Shown: positions 33,121 through 43,554 of the stretch, piece by piece
Numbering within the stretch: the stretch's first letter is position 1
Layout: every line of letters begins with the position of its first letter
NCBI GenBank assembly: GCA_031771865.1
Contig: JASISA010000029.1
Span: 1-64,000 of the forward strand
Direction of reading: 5' to 3'
From: Nothophaeocryptopus gaeumannii
Taxonomy: Eukaryota > Ascomycota > Dothideomycetes > Mycosphaerellales > Mycosphaerellaceae
DNA length: 64,000 nt
Notes under the pieces: generated by a model
Seen by the model: the letters and a program-made list of their open reading frames with translations, nothing else
What the model was told of the DNA's origin: nothing
The model's database searches: none
Translations under genes and position numbers: made by a program

Positions 33121-33127
33121 CCTGAGG

Positions 33128-33135
33128 GTGTTCAA
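33128..33135 (-). other. Self-priming type primer-binding site of the chromovirus
   Basis: Two bases inside the 5' LTR the element strand reads TTGAACAC, not a TGG tRNA match. Its complement GTGTTCAA occurs in the LTR at 33272-33279, 36 bases downstream of a TATGTATTTA TATA-like box at 33306-33315. Transcripts starting there could fold back and prime, as known for Tf1/sushi chromoviruses. Confidence 0.5.
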
Positions 33136-33137
33136 AG

Positions 33138-33504
33138 TGTTACGCACGGTATCTCGCTTGTCAGGTGACTCGCTTAATCACGTGGAATGGCTTCTTTGGA
33201 GAATGCGTCGGCAAGTGGAACGAAGTGAAGGAAGTCTTGGCTTATTCCAATCAGTGAGATTGTAACATGAGTTGAACACGATGATTGCTAGTCAACCATC
33301 GTTCCTAAATACATAAGAGACTTTAGGTGATCAGTGTGATCAGACTGATCGCCTAGGGAGGGGTGATCAGTGTGATCAGACTGATCGCCTAGGGAGAGGT
33401 GATCATCCTGATCAGGGTGATCAGGAGGCTCTGCTCGGTCTCGTACCTTACGATCAGTAACACGTGACCTCGCACTGGGCAAGGACCCAGCACGAACCGT
33501 AACA
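33138..33504 (-). repeat. 5' LTR of the chromovirus
   Basis: 367 bp and the fuller of the two copies. It carries tandem units with GATCAGTGTGATCAGACTGA near 33330-33400, a TATA-like box at 33306-33315 on the element strand, and ends CGTAACA before the CCTAT duplication. Confidence 0.95.
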
Positions 33505-33509
33505 CCTAT
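33505..33509. repeat. Target site duplication CCTAT, right copy
   Basis: CCTAT directly follows the right LTR and equals the five bases before the left LTR at 26735-26739. Confidence 0.9.
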
Positions 33510-34040
33510 TTATCGGCTACCTCTTATACCTCTTACTCTATATCGCTCTTACTATTAGATTACGCTTCTTTACTACCTTCTTCGCCTCCTTACGACTCTA
33601 GCCTTCCTTATAAAGTATCTACTATATATTCGAAGGGTAGATCTCGACTCTAAATTAATCGTATAGCGCTATCGCTATTTCCTCGAGGTACACGTCTAGT
33701 TAGTTAGTAAGATAAGCTAATAGCTACTATAAAAGAAGTTAGTTACTCCGCGCGAGCGCCTATACTATTACTAATATCTACTTCGATTATCTCTCGAGTT
33801 AGTTTTATCTACTAGCCGGAGGCCTTCTTTATAGGGTTGTACACCTCGCTAAAGAGGTCGTAATTAAGCCTCTATCGATATACCGTCTTTTCACTGGCAC
33901 TGTACTTTAGACTAATCTCAAGTAGCGTGTAATCGCTGGTCTCGAAGTAATAGATTGTACTCTAAGAGACGGTCTTAGGCAGCCTACTAGGCAGGGCATA
34001 GATACCGAGAGCCTAGAAAAGCTAGATAATAAGCACAAAC
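33510..34040 (-). pseudogene. Tc1/mariner transposase relic, helix-turn-helix part
   Basis: RIP-degraded DNA that on the minus strand reads as the N-terminus of a Tc1-like transposase: YETSDYTLLEISLKYSASEKTVYR near 33900-33950, FSEVYNP, and near 33540-33600 a block ending RKEAKKVVKKRNL. These resemble the paired helix-turn-helix and the linker before the DDE_3 domain. The continuation of the same phase lies at 26739-26565 on the other side of the chromovirus. Multiple TAG/TAA stops make it inactive. Confidence 0.7.
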
Positions 34041-35274
34041 AACACCTGGGACTTCATTTTGAGCCCCGATACCATCGACAAGACAGTAGGATAAGGATAA
34101 TATGGCTAACTAGCTATCTAGGCTGGAGAGCGATGTTGCGGTGTATGCGGCTCTGCGAGGTCTTGGCATTCTCAACCGGATCGCAAAACATAGTATCAGA
34201 GTACTCGCCCGCACGACGCTGGAGGCCTTGAGGTTGCGATGATGATGGCATGGATCAAAGATCGATGTTGAGGCAAGAGAGCGAAAGAAGATCTCAGTCC
34301 GGAGACGCGTCGAGACTCGCCTGGGCTTGGCAACAGCAACGAGGACACCAAGGCACTCACACAATTGGAGCGGAGGAGATGGTAACCAAAGCCGACAGGC
34401 CGATGCCTGTTCCTTGGAGGAAACTCCAGATTCGAAGTCAGACTCCAACTTCCTTCTCGATTTCCTCGTCTTCTTACCTGTTCTCAACACACTCGCGGGG
34501 CCTTGCCCTCTACAGTAGCTCGATATGACTTGCTTCGATTTACCTGCAGCCCGGGACCATGATCGGATACGACACCGTGATGGAAACATCGGATGCACCG
34601 TTTCTTGGCATGGCAAGCCGTATGGCAACTCGTTCGAGCCCACAATGTACAGCTAGGCGATCAAGTCCGGTAGATGTCTGATCGAGGCGGAAAGACGCTA
34701 AAGTCAGGATATTGAAAGGAACATGATTGAGGAGAGACACGTCCCGGATGATGGCTTTTTGCAGGCATGCAGCGTTGGCCCCGCAGACGGCGTCGGTCGT
34801 GGGCCCAGGAGTATATCTCACTCAGCGATGACATCCATGATGACATCTGAACTCAGCGCGAAAAGCATCTGGCACCGTTCATTATACACGTGCCGGCAGA
34901 CTGGTGATCTGCAATCCAGCGTTTCCCTCGTGTGGTCGGCCAAGCCGCCTTATCAACACATCGGCCTAGCATCCCGGCAGACTTTCGCAGCTGCCTTATC
35001 GGGAGATATAAGCGAAGACTCTGTGCGCATCATAATGGAGACATCGATACGTTCAAACGACTTGCTGCTCCTCCGCAAGCGATGTAGGAGACTGCAAAAC
35101 TGCGATTGGAAGGTCCCATGTCCCCCAAGCCTTCTATGTGCCTATCAGTCCCGAGTAGGATGAGCCACCGGCATAGACGACTCGCCACCGGTGCTCTCTG
35201 ATATAATCTGGAATCAGTTGCTCTTGAGATTTTGGCGGTTTGAGGACAAACTCGCCCAGACAGCGCTTCTCACA
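34041..35274. other. Intergenic region upstream of the MFS gene
   Basis: About 1.2 kb of normal base composition between the transposon cluster and the permease gene. Open frames here are short, lack ATG starts or have no recognisable content. It should hold the permease promoter; I see no distinct operator. Confidence 0.5.
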
Positions 35275-36853
35275 ATGACGAGCTCACTCAGGGAGAAGGA
35301 CATCGAGGCCGAGGCCTCACCAGCTTCCGAGCCAGAGGTTGGCGAAGTCGAAGACATAAGCACGCACAATGCGGACGCGGCTCTGAATTTCCTTCGCCAT
35401 GAGGGTGGTGTTCGAGAGATGACACCCGAGGACGAGAAGCGACTCATTCGGAAGATCGACTTCATGATTGTCCCTTTAATGTGGTCTATTTACTGCCTGC
35501 AGTACTTGGACAAGACGCTCATCAACTATGCCAATGTGATGGGCCTGGAGGAAGACACTGGCATGACTAAGGACCAATTCAGCAACCTGGCTCTCATCTT
35601 CTACGTCAGCTATCTCGCCTTTGAGTTTCTTCACGGATACGGCATGCAGAGATTGCCGACTGCGAAGTATCTGGCCACGATGGTGTTCTTATGGGGCGTC
35701 ATCGTTGCAGTGACAAGCGCTTGCAAGAATTACGGGGCGCTTGTCACGACGAGAGTCTTGCTCGGTGTGTTCGAGTCGGCAGTCGCACCAAGCCTGATAT
35801 TGATCACCGGCATGTGGTACAAGAGACATGAGCAGCCAGCGAGAGTTGGTTTCTGGTACCTTGGTACAGGCACTGGAACAGTCTTTGGTAGCTTGATCTC
35901 GTTCGGTTTCCAGCACGTTCACAGCAAGACCTTCTACAGTTGGCAGATTATGTTCCTAGTAAGTGCCTCTCTTAGCTTCTTTTGCGTTGACTTGCTAACT
36001 TTCTTCGCAGACCGTAGGTTTGGTAACCTGTGTAGTCGGGATTTTGACCTTTTTCCTCCTCCCCGACAACCCTATGAGCTCTCGCCTGACCCATGAAGAG
36101 AAGGTTTGGGCTGTCCAGCGCCTTCGAGAAAACCAGACCGGTATCGAGAACAAGCATTTTAAGCTATCACAGGTCATCGAATGCTTGACCGATCCGCAGA
36201 CCTGGCTGCTGTTCTTCATATGCACCTCTGGCTCTGTACCGAACGGAGCTGTGAGCTCGTTCCAAGCAACGATCATCAAAGGCTTCGGATACGACTCCAA
36301 GACCACCGCTCTTCTCTCGATCCCATCTGGCGCGGTCGCCATCGTCTCGATCCTATGCGCTACATACCTTGCCGGCCGATACAACATGCGAGGTATTCAA
36401 GTCATTGCACTCCTGCTACCTGGTGGCGTAATCGGTGGTGGGCTCATGGCGTTCCTCCCGGCAGACAACAAAGCTGGAAAGCTGATCGGCAATTACCTTA
36501 CCAATACCATCGGCGCTGCTCTTCCCCTTCAGTACAGCTGGGTCTCAGCAAATTATGCAGGACATACCAAGAAGGTCACCATGAACGCTCTTCTACTGAT
36601 GGCCTTCTGCGTCGGCAATATTATCGGACCACTGAGCTTTACAAGCAAGAGCGCGCCTTCATACACACCTGCAAAGATCACGATCCTGGCCACTTGCGCT
36701 GCTGCCTGCTGCTTTGTGGTTTTGCTGCAAACGTACTATGTGTGGGAGAACAAACGCAGAGACAGGCAGGCTGGTGATGTTGTCCACGAGAGCGATGTTG
36801 AGTTTAAAGATAAGACGGATCGGCAGAACAAGGAGTTCAGATATAAGCTGTGA
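35275..36853 (+). CDS. MFS permease, Dal5-like anion:cation symporter family, one intron
   Basis: The coding sequence joins 35275-35958 and 36011-36853 into a 508-residue protein, a normal length for Dal5-type permeases. The start ATG at 35275 (MTSSLREKDIEAEA) has A at -3. An acidic cytosolic N-terminus leads to RKIDFMIVPLMW and YLDKTLINYANV, the hallmark first segment of allantoate permease-like transporters. GVFESAVAPSLILITGMWY is the conserved segment 4-5 motif, and PDNPMSSRLTHEE is the central loop. About twelve hydrophobic segments are present. The 52-bp intron (35959-36010) has GTAAGT, a CTAAC branch site and CAG. The family imports organic anions such as allantoate, ureidosuccinate, nicotinate and sugar acids; the substrate cannot be told here. 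It is intact, right next to the transposon cluster. Confidence 0.92.
35959..36010 (+). other. Intron of the MFS permease gene
   Basis: 52 bp, GTAAGT donor, TGCTAAC branch site and TTCGCAG acceptor. Removing it joins MFL to TVGLVTCVVG within a membrane segment and keeps the frame. Confidence 0.93.
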
Positions 36854-38667
36854 GACTGCGGCGATTCCGCAAAGTCGGAGAAGGCTCAACTTAGATCACG
36901 GTTTTCAAAATCTTCTCGAAGGCTCGCGCGGATGTTCAGCTTTCATCAGTGGGCGGTCAGCATGTTGATGTCCAGAACACCGATTCTTCATCATAGTACC
37001 TTTCATCGTTCCCACGGGCTTTGGTAGACAGCCGGTTCGTCAATCGGCCACCGTTTGCTTAGCATCAGTGTCCGCGACGTCGGCCCGCAGGGTCATCCGA
37101 CTTCGATGGAATCCAAACTCCAGACTTCGAAAAGGTGACGCAAGAAGAGTCGGAAGATGTTGCGAGTGATTGTTGAGCAGAAGATATCACTCCCGCTTAG
37201 GCCAGAGACTTGAAGCTGGACCTCAGGCACCAGGTCCATACATTTCACACGCCAGTTCCAATTCATCAGCTACGCATTTCCGCCGACTCTAATCCGCGAC
37301 ATGTTATATCAAGTCAAGACATGCATTTTTCGATCCTTTGTCCGCATTACACCCAAGATCATACTACTCTCGCCGTGCTCTCCCATATTCGCAGTACAGC
37401 GAAGCTGAAGTCAACTGGGTCTTCTCCCTCGCATACTTTGAATACACCATCTACGCAAATTCGCCCGAGCCCGCACAGCGAGTAAGTGCTGGTCCGCCAC
37501 CAGGCTTCTTGCACACTCTTACGGCCCCATTGATTCAAGGAACGCCGTTGTAAACCCCAGTTCCATGGTCGTCTGCCATGAAAGTCTCAATCTGCTTGGT
37601 GCTTCCCACACAACTCTCTGAGTTCTCACACGACAGCCATACGATGTTGTCAGCTGACAGGCATAGCACGCAGTCAGAACACCGCATATTGCAGAGGTCT
37701 GATCAACCATACAAGCCATCATCGACGGAGGAAGGTATGCATGTGGAAGAAGATGCAAGCGGTACAACGAGAAGAGATGGACCACCAGAGAGATTTGGGA
37801 AATTGTAAGTGATTGCTGCAGGGCGAAGCAGTTAACGATGCTATGCTCAAAGAGAAGATCACAGCAACATATTGGAAGCTGGGAAACAGGAGCTGTGCCG
37901 AACGCGGCGATCTCGCACTTCGTATGCGATAGCAAGCGATGCCCTGTGATACTCTGTCAAAGCCTGCAGGGTGTAATGTCCGACACGGCAGGGTTAAGCG
38001 ACGGAACCGTACCGACAAGAAGGACAAGACCAAGTTGATCGAGGGAGAAGTCCCGTCTACAGAAGCTGCACGCTCGGGTTGATTCTCCAAGGAGCGTGTT
38101 TGGCGCGCCATACTCCACGAGCAACGAATTGAACGGAGATGCCTGGGCCGTGATCGACCTTGTGTTTCGGCTTCACGTCTTTCACGGTATGGTTGCATTG
38201 GGCACGCGCTATCCGTATTGCGAAGAATAGAAGTTCCAGATTTGTTCTAGCTTCAGTTTATTAGAAGCCGGTGAGCCATAGAGTTCGCTTCCTTGTACTC
38301 GAATGGGATAGAAATGGCTAATGATCGTCCTTTAGCACAGCGCGTATATGAGAGCGCACAGAAGTGCCTCACGATGATCTGGCACCTGGACATCATGGGC
38401 ATGCACCGTTGTTATGTCTCGGCATGGCTGACTGTCGAGTGTGTCTTTCCGTGTCTGCGCAACTCGTCCTGCGGGCAGTATCATGACCTGCAGCAGCCTC
38501 CATTACAATCCACGACACTGTTCTGGACAACATCAATCACTGAGAGACGGGCTCGGGGTGGCCGATGTTCAACAAGGAGGGTCTCCCATTGCATCCATCG
38601 TAGTCTGCAATCACTGCTCGGATGATACTCCGTCCGGATCCCTGCAGCCCTACGAATCGTGGAGCTG
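36854..38667. other. Intergenic region without a recognised gene
   Basis: About 1.8 kb between the permease and the pogo element. The open frames do not resemble proteins and overlap each other on both strands. I see no repeat or RNA gene. Confidence 0.45.
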
Positions 38668-38669
38668 TA

Positions 38670-38713
38670 GAAGGTTTCCCGGCTTGGCGCACAACCCTAT
38701 ATGGCGCACAGAC
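38670..38713 (+). repeat. Left terminal inverted repeat of the pogo element
   Basis: 44 bp that match the complement of 40770-40813 exactly, preceded by the TA target site. Confidence 0.95.
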
Positions 38714-38760
38714 TCATATGGTCCATACACCTATCTTTGTCAGTGAATAACTCGACAACT

Positions 38761-40665
38761 ATGGATTAGATTGAGAAGGCGCTTGCAGATCTGAGACTGT
38801 CAGATAAGCCGAATACATCTGAGACAGCAAAGAAGTTCAAAATAGAAAGATCCAAGCTGTCAAAAGTATGGAATAGCAAACAAGGGACCAAGCAGCAGCA
38901 GTATGAAAACAACCGAGTTTTGAACGACCAACAGGAGCATGACCTTTGCGAATATATCAAGGATCTTACCAACTATAGTATCCCTCCTACTGCTACAATG
39001 ATAAGGAACTTCGCCTTTAATATCGTGGGTTACTTGCCTAGAAAGAACTGGCCTGCTGCTTTTACAAAAAGGCACTCTGACATTTTGGATACTGGCTATC
39101 TTTTAGGCCTGGATAAAGCAATATCTCAGGCTGATAATGAAAAGTACTATGCCCTATACTTCAGCCTCCTTGAAAAGAAGATCCAAAAGTATAATATCCA
39201 GCCAAACAATATGGTCAATATGGATGAGAAAGGGTTCCTTCTTGGGGTAGTCAACAAGTCTTAAAGGATCTTTACAAAAGGAGCTTTCAAAGAGGGCAAA
39301 CTAGTTGGAGTTCTTCAAGATGGTAATCGTGAATGGATTACCTATATTGCAGCTGTCTATGCAGATGGTTCAGTACTTCCTCCTGCCTTGATATATAAGG
39401 CCCAATCTAGCAATCTTCAGGATACCTGGGTAGAGGATGTTGACCCAGACAAGCATAGTGCTTTCTTTACAAGCTCACCAAATGGCTGGACTTTAGATAA
39501 GCTTGGATACCAATGGTTAACAGAGGTCTATGATCGTTTTACAAAGCTAAAGGCTAGGAATGGTCGAGATTGGAGGCTCCTGTTTGTTGATGGTCATGGC
39601 TCACATCTGAACATGCGCTTTGTCAATTACTGCCTGGCCCACCGGATCCTTTTGGCTGTCTATCCTCCTCATTCAACACATAGACTCCAGCCATTGGATG
39701 TCTCTCTCTTCGCCCCTTTAGCTACTCGGTACTCCCAAGCTTTGGATAGGTTTACAGCAAAGAGCCATAGTCTTGTGGGTATTACAAAGCGTGTATTCTT
39801 TCAGCTCTTTTAGGAAGCTTGGTCCCTTGCTATGGTCCCTTCAAACGTTGCCTCTAGCTTTGAAAAGACAGGTATCTATCCATATAACCCTGAGATTGTC
39901 CTATCAAAGCTGCTAAAGAAGAAGAAGCTGGAAAACAACAAGGCAGGCTCTAGGCCAAACTTAAAGGGATCCAACAACTCTGCCTTATCCCTGAATGACT
40001 GGAGCAAGATCCAAACTATGGTTGAAGGAGCTGTAGCAAAGGGGACAATGAGACATAACATACAGGCAAGGAAGCTGAAGAATAAAGTTGCCTACCTTCA
40101 TTCAGAGAATGTAAGACTTCAGAGGGAAAAGGACGCCCTTTTACAGTCCCTATATGAAGAAAAGAAGCGTAGAAAGCGAGGCCAAAAGCTCTTTGAGTTA
40201 GTTAGGGCTGAAGAAGAAAGTGGAGCAATCTTTGCAAGCCCAAACAAGGTAGCTAGGGCAAAGGAGATATTGGCTGAAAAGGAAGTAAAGAAAGACACTG
40301 ATCAGGCTGCTAAAGAGGCAGCTAAAGTTCAGAAGGAGGCAGAGAAACAGTTCCAAGCCAATGCTCGGCAGTTGAAGGCTATTCAAAAGCAACAGGAGGT
40401 AAAGGAGAAGAAAGAGAAAGCTGCTACTGAGAAAGCAAGGAAAGAAAGGCAAAAGGAAGTTGACCAAGCTAACAAACAGCTGGATACTAACCTCAAGGAG
40501 TCTGTCAAGAAGGTAAAGAACCCCCTGAGGCGTGTTGTCTTTGAACAGCCCCAAAATGAAGATGTAGTAGTCACACCAAGCAAGAAGTCTCAAAACCCAG
40601 TAGCTAGCAGATTGGGGCGTATAAGGAGGCAGCCAAAGCACCTCCAAGGCTTTGACCTATCCTAA
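38761..40665 (+). pseudogene. Fot1/pogo transposase with three in-frame stops
   Basis: From the ATG at 38761 one phase of 634 codons runs to a TAA at 40663-40665. It is interrupted by TAG at codon 3, TAA at 39262-39264 and TAG at about 39811-39813. All three fit CAG, CAA or TGG codons changed by RIP. The N-terminus has a helix-turn-helix with ETAKKFKIERSKLSKVW, and a CENP-B-like second DNA-binding part follows. The catalytic core has VNMDEKGFLLG, LLFVDGHGSHLN and LQPLDVSLFAPL, which supply three Asp residues, so the triad is DDD as in Fot1/pogo. The C-terminus (about 40100-40500) is a long Lys/Glu/Gln-rich coiled coil. Confidence 0.93.
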
Positions 40666-40769
40666 ATTGAAGAGCATATCAAGTTCACTCAGATTCCTGA
40701 GTTTCATGTGATTCGGTTAGGAATTGGCTGAGTTATTCACTTACAAAGGTAGGTGGTTGGTGTGCAGGT

Positions 40770-40813
40770 GTCTGTGCGCCATATAGGGTTGTGCGCCAAG
40801 CCGGGAAACCTTC
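40770..40813 (-). repeat. Right terminal inverted repeat of the pogo element
   Basis: 44 bp complementary to 38670-38713, followed by the TA target site. Confidence 0.95.
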
Positions 40814-40815
40814 TA

Positions 40816-41796
40816 TGGCGAGGGCCTGGGCCTCCGAGGCTTCGGCAAGGTGCAGATTGGCTTGAGCTGAGTCTTTAGGAGCCAGGTCCGAGAGATACAG
40901 CGCGCAGATCGACTGCCAAGGCTACAAAAGAAGGAGGCAGTTCAGACAGACAGGCGACCGCTGATTGGATGTTAATCTCGTCCTGCACCTCACCCGCACC
41001 GTTTCTTTCCAGCTTATCATTAGCACTTCCCCAGTGCCAACTCTCTCCCGACCCCCATGCCTCCTTCGACAACGCTTCTGGTTATGGTGCTGCGCTAATT
41101 GTCAGCCTTGCAGAACTCAATTGCTACGGCTTCACCGACAGCCACAGACTCTGACTTCACATATTACGATAGGGGCCGTGGCAACTTCGTCTTTCCTCGT
41201 CCGGCAAAGCAGCCCACTTCGGGGCCTTTGGTCTGAATGAGAAATCCACAATGTCGAAACGTCGCCTGATATGGCCATATACTACGGGGAGGCCGTCGTA
41301 GAGGCCCTTTGCCCCCAGCCAAACCCAGCAATGCCAGGCGAATACAAACCTACTCCGCCTTGACAGCTATAGCGATCTGCTGAAAGATGTAGCAGATGCA
41401 TGTGGTCCCGGGTATTTGGATTTGGTTCTGTTTCAGGCCAACCAGGTGAGTCGAGGACTTCGCCAATGTTTGTGATCGATCCTATAATCGTACTCCGACA
41501 AGGATGGTCCATGCGACTATGCATGTCACTGCAGAAAAACGTCTATCTCTTGGCAGCAATTGGTAGCTCATTTCCCTATAACGCCGACCAGCTTTCCACA
41601 ACGTGGCTGACAGCTCACTCACGGTATCTCCACACGTCCGGACGTATATCTCAGAAGATACAGCACTTTGTCAAGTCGCAGATCTTCCTTTGGCCTCAGA
41701 GCTTAACATCTCCAGCGAACTTTACTACCTGAAGATCACCACACCGCTCGGCAGTCCACAGGCTCTACATTGTCATCATAGGACGTATATCATTCA
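40816..41796. other. Region without a recognised gene
   Basis: About 1 kb downstream of the pogo element with short overlapping frames and no family match. Some segments could be decayed coding sequence belonging to the next entry. Confidence 0.35.
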
Positions 41797-42123
41797 ATGC
41801 ACCCACCTCCAGCCTGGGAATGTGTCTCCTTCACGAAACGCCAACCAACAGCCATGTCCACATCCAGAAGACTGGCCGCTTCGGAGTCCGCGTCTACCGC
41901 AAAACGCAAGCCTGCTGGTGTACAGCGCCTGCCCAAAACCCTGCCGGTACACCTTCGCGTGAGAGGGACAAGTCTCAGGGTCAAGCTGCTGAGAAAGCTC
42001 CACAAACGACAGAAACATGAGATGGAGAAGGAGCTCCTCGGAAGCCCAGAGTCGACAATGATTCTCTCTCCCAAGAAGAAGCCTGCTTCGATGAGGGCTC
42101 CGAGGGTTTGGATCATGGATTGA
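41797..42123 (+). CDS. Small basic hypothetical protein, doubtful
   Basis: ATG at 41797, 108 codons, Lys/Arg/Ser rich (for example RKLHKRQKHEMEKELL), ending at TGA before 42124. Another phase over 42025-42215 is also protein-like (EEACFDEGSEGLDHGLKKID and GVRAEEQPNALENIMQIC). The locus may therefore be a decayed or spliced gene whose exons I cannot join with confidence. No family recognised. Confidence 0.25.
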   Translation: MHPPPAWECVSFTKRQPTAMSTSRRLAASESASTAKRKPAGVQRLPKTLPVHLRVRGTSLRVKLLRKLHKRQKHEMEKELLGSPESTMILSPKKKPASMRAPRVWIMD

Positions 42124-42644
42124 AGAAGATCGATGGCGTTCGAGCTGAAGAGCAACCGAATGCTTTGGAGAATATAATGCAAATTTGCAGCACATCCGGC
42201 TTTGAAAAAGTATGACCTCACGACAAACTATTGGGAGGAGTCGTCACTCGAGAAAGACTAGGATCGAGCATTTTCGAGCAAACCTCACACCAGGCGGATG
42301 AAGATCAAAGAGCGGCCAATATTCAAAGAGAGGTACACAACATCCACAGCCAGAAGATCCTATTCTTACTCCTCAAGCAACTATCGGACACCTGGATCCC
42401 TTCCAGCCTTGATCGATCGCCTCTGCCACCGTCTCTTGCTTCGTTCATACGGATCAGCATCTCCATATCAGGGTCCTTCCCAGGTTCCAGAAAACACGCA
42501 CCTCATGCTGGAGTCAACGAACAGCATCTAGAATCAGATCTCCTTGCTCAGCGGGCTTCCTCCATCCTTGCGAGGCTGGACCTTCGGTAGGCGCAGTCCA
42601 ACACGAGAAGGCTTAATGGACTTGGTTGTATCGAAGCCATACTG

Positions 42645-42953
42645 CTAGAACTTGACAATCATGCCTATCATGTACTTCTCCGCGTCGTACAGCGCTTCCA
42701 CGGTCCTCATGTCCCGACGTTGCTCAAACTCCGCCTCAAGCTTGGCGTTGATCTTAGCCTGCTTCGTAATGACCTTCTCGGCCTTACGAGACTTGCAGAC
42801 TAGGCAAGCCTGCTTGATGTGAATGGTGAATTGGAGCTGAGTGGCCCCATGACAAGTCTCGTGTCTCTGCGGTTGAAGAGTATTTCGGCAGATGGATGCC
42901 TGAAGGGCGCGCTTGTGACCGCAGTCGAAGCTCAACATGAGAGTGCGACACAT
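42645..42953 (-). CDS. Small Cys/His-rich hypothetical protein (CGH family), copy 1
   Basis: The preferred start is the ATG at 42953 (MCRTLMLSFDCGHKRALQ), giving 102 residues to the TAG at 42645. The phase stays open upstream for about 120 codons with another ATG near 43112, so a longer form is possible. The visible pattern is MC at the start, FDCGHK, then single Cys residues, and CLVCKSRK about 60 residues in, followed by a Lys/Glu-rich helical tail. Paired Cys/His could bind zinc, but the spacing fits no family I can name. The neighbour at 43807-44097 shares the same layout, so the two are paralogues. The family appears orphan; function unknown. Confidence 0.6.
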   Translation of the reverse strand: MCRTLMLSFDCGHKRALQASICRNTLQPQRHETCHGATQLQFTIHIKQACLVCKSRKAEKVITKQAKINAKLEAEFEQRRDMRTVEALYDAEKYMIGMIVKF

Positions 42954-43554
42954 CTTGATATTCGTGCTTGAGCTTTTTCTGGTCTTGGTTCGGCTGTCGA
43001 CTGAGCTTTGCTGTTTCGTTGAGTTCTCTATAACCTTGATAGCTCTGTCGAGGAGTTTGTGGGATGCAGCTCGAGGAACAGAGTGCAGGCGGATGATGAA
43101 AGGTGAAGGCATAGTGTCGTGTGTTGTGTGTCGGAAGGACATGAAGCTAGCATTCATCGATTGAAGAAGGCATTCAATAAAACTGAACAGATACGCGAAG
43201 AGAGAAGTGAAGGCAGTGAAGGAGCAGCAGATGAAATCATTGCATATAGCGACTAACTCAGTCAGACGAAAAGTGGAGCGTAGCAGCTCAATGTAGCTTT
43301 GAACTATGTGCATGTCTTACTTCAGTCTCGACAGTAGACTCAAGCAGACGATGAAGCCTTCAAGATGACAATCTTACAAAGAACAATGGAAGACACCGCC
43401 GAGAGCGAAGCCAATTCCCTGCTGGAATAGATGTCGCAAGAGAAGTGTTCCTTACCTTAGGCTGTCGGAAGATCTGTCTCCTCCACTAGGACCTGCAATA
43501 TGCGTGCAAGGCTAGGAGAGAGACGACCAGGACGGGTAGCATAGGAAGCTCCGC

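Larger units (their letters stand above)
26740..33504 (-). mobile_element. Chromovirus (Ty3/gypsy with chromodomain), 6.8 kb
   Basis: Direct LTRs of 354 and 367 bp that begin TGTTACG and end CGTAACA enclose gag and a protease-RT-RNase H-integrase-chromodomain polyprotein on the minus strand. A CCTAT duplication flanks the element. A purine tract lies inside the 3' LTR, and a self-priming type of site lies inside the 5' LTR. It also carries an antisense Zn2Cys6 gene next to the 3' LTR. The LTRs have no substitutions between them, only five short indels, so insertion is recent. RIP-type stops are essentially absent; breaks are single-base indels. Confidence 0.95.
38668..40815 (+). mobile_element. 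Fot1/pogo DNA transposon, nearly complete, RIP-nicked
   Basis: The element proper is 38670-40813 (2144 bp) with perfect 44-bp terminal inverted repeats that start GAAGGTTTCCCGG, flanked by a TA duplication at 38668-38669 and 40814-40815. It encodes a single pogo-type transposase on the plus strand. TA target sites and this TIR and transposase architecture are typical of Fot1/pogo. The coding frame carries three RIP-type stops but no frameshift, so it is recent but inactive. Confidence 0.95.

Noticed and set aside
33320..33440. GATCA-rich direct repeats that look like a CRISPR array
   Set aside because: Units are joined without unique spacers and lie inside an LTR of a eukaryotic retrotransposon.
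34110..34643. 177-codon minus-strand open frame upstream of the permease
   Set aside because: No ATG at its start, composition not protein-like, and it overlaps other frames on the plus strand.
37719..38198. 159-codon minus-strand ORF with an ATG
   Set aside because: Arg/Ser/Cys-rich content with no motif and no supporting splice or paralogue evidence; likely chance.
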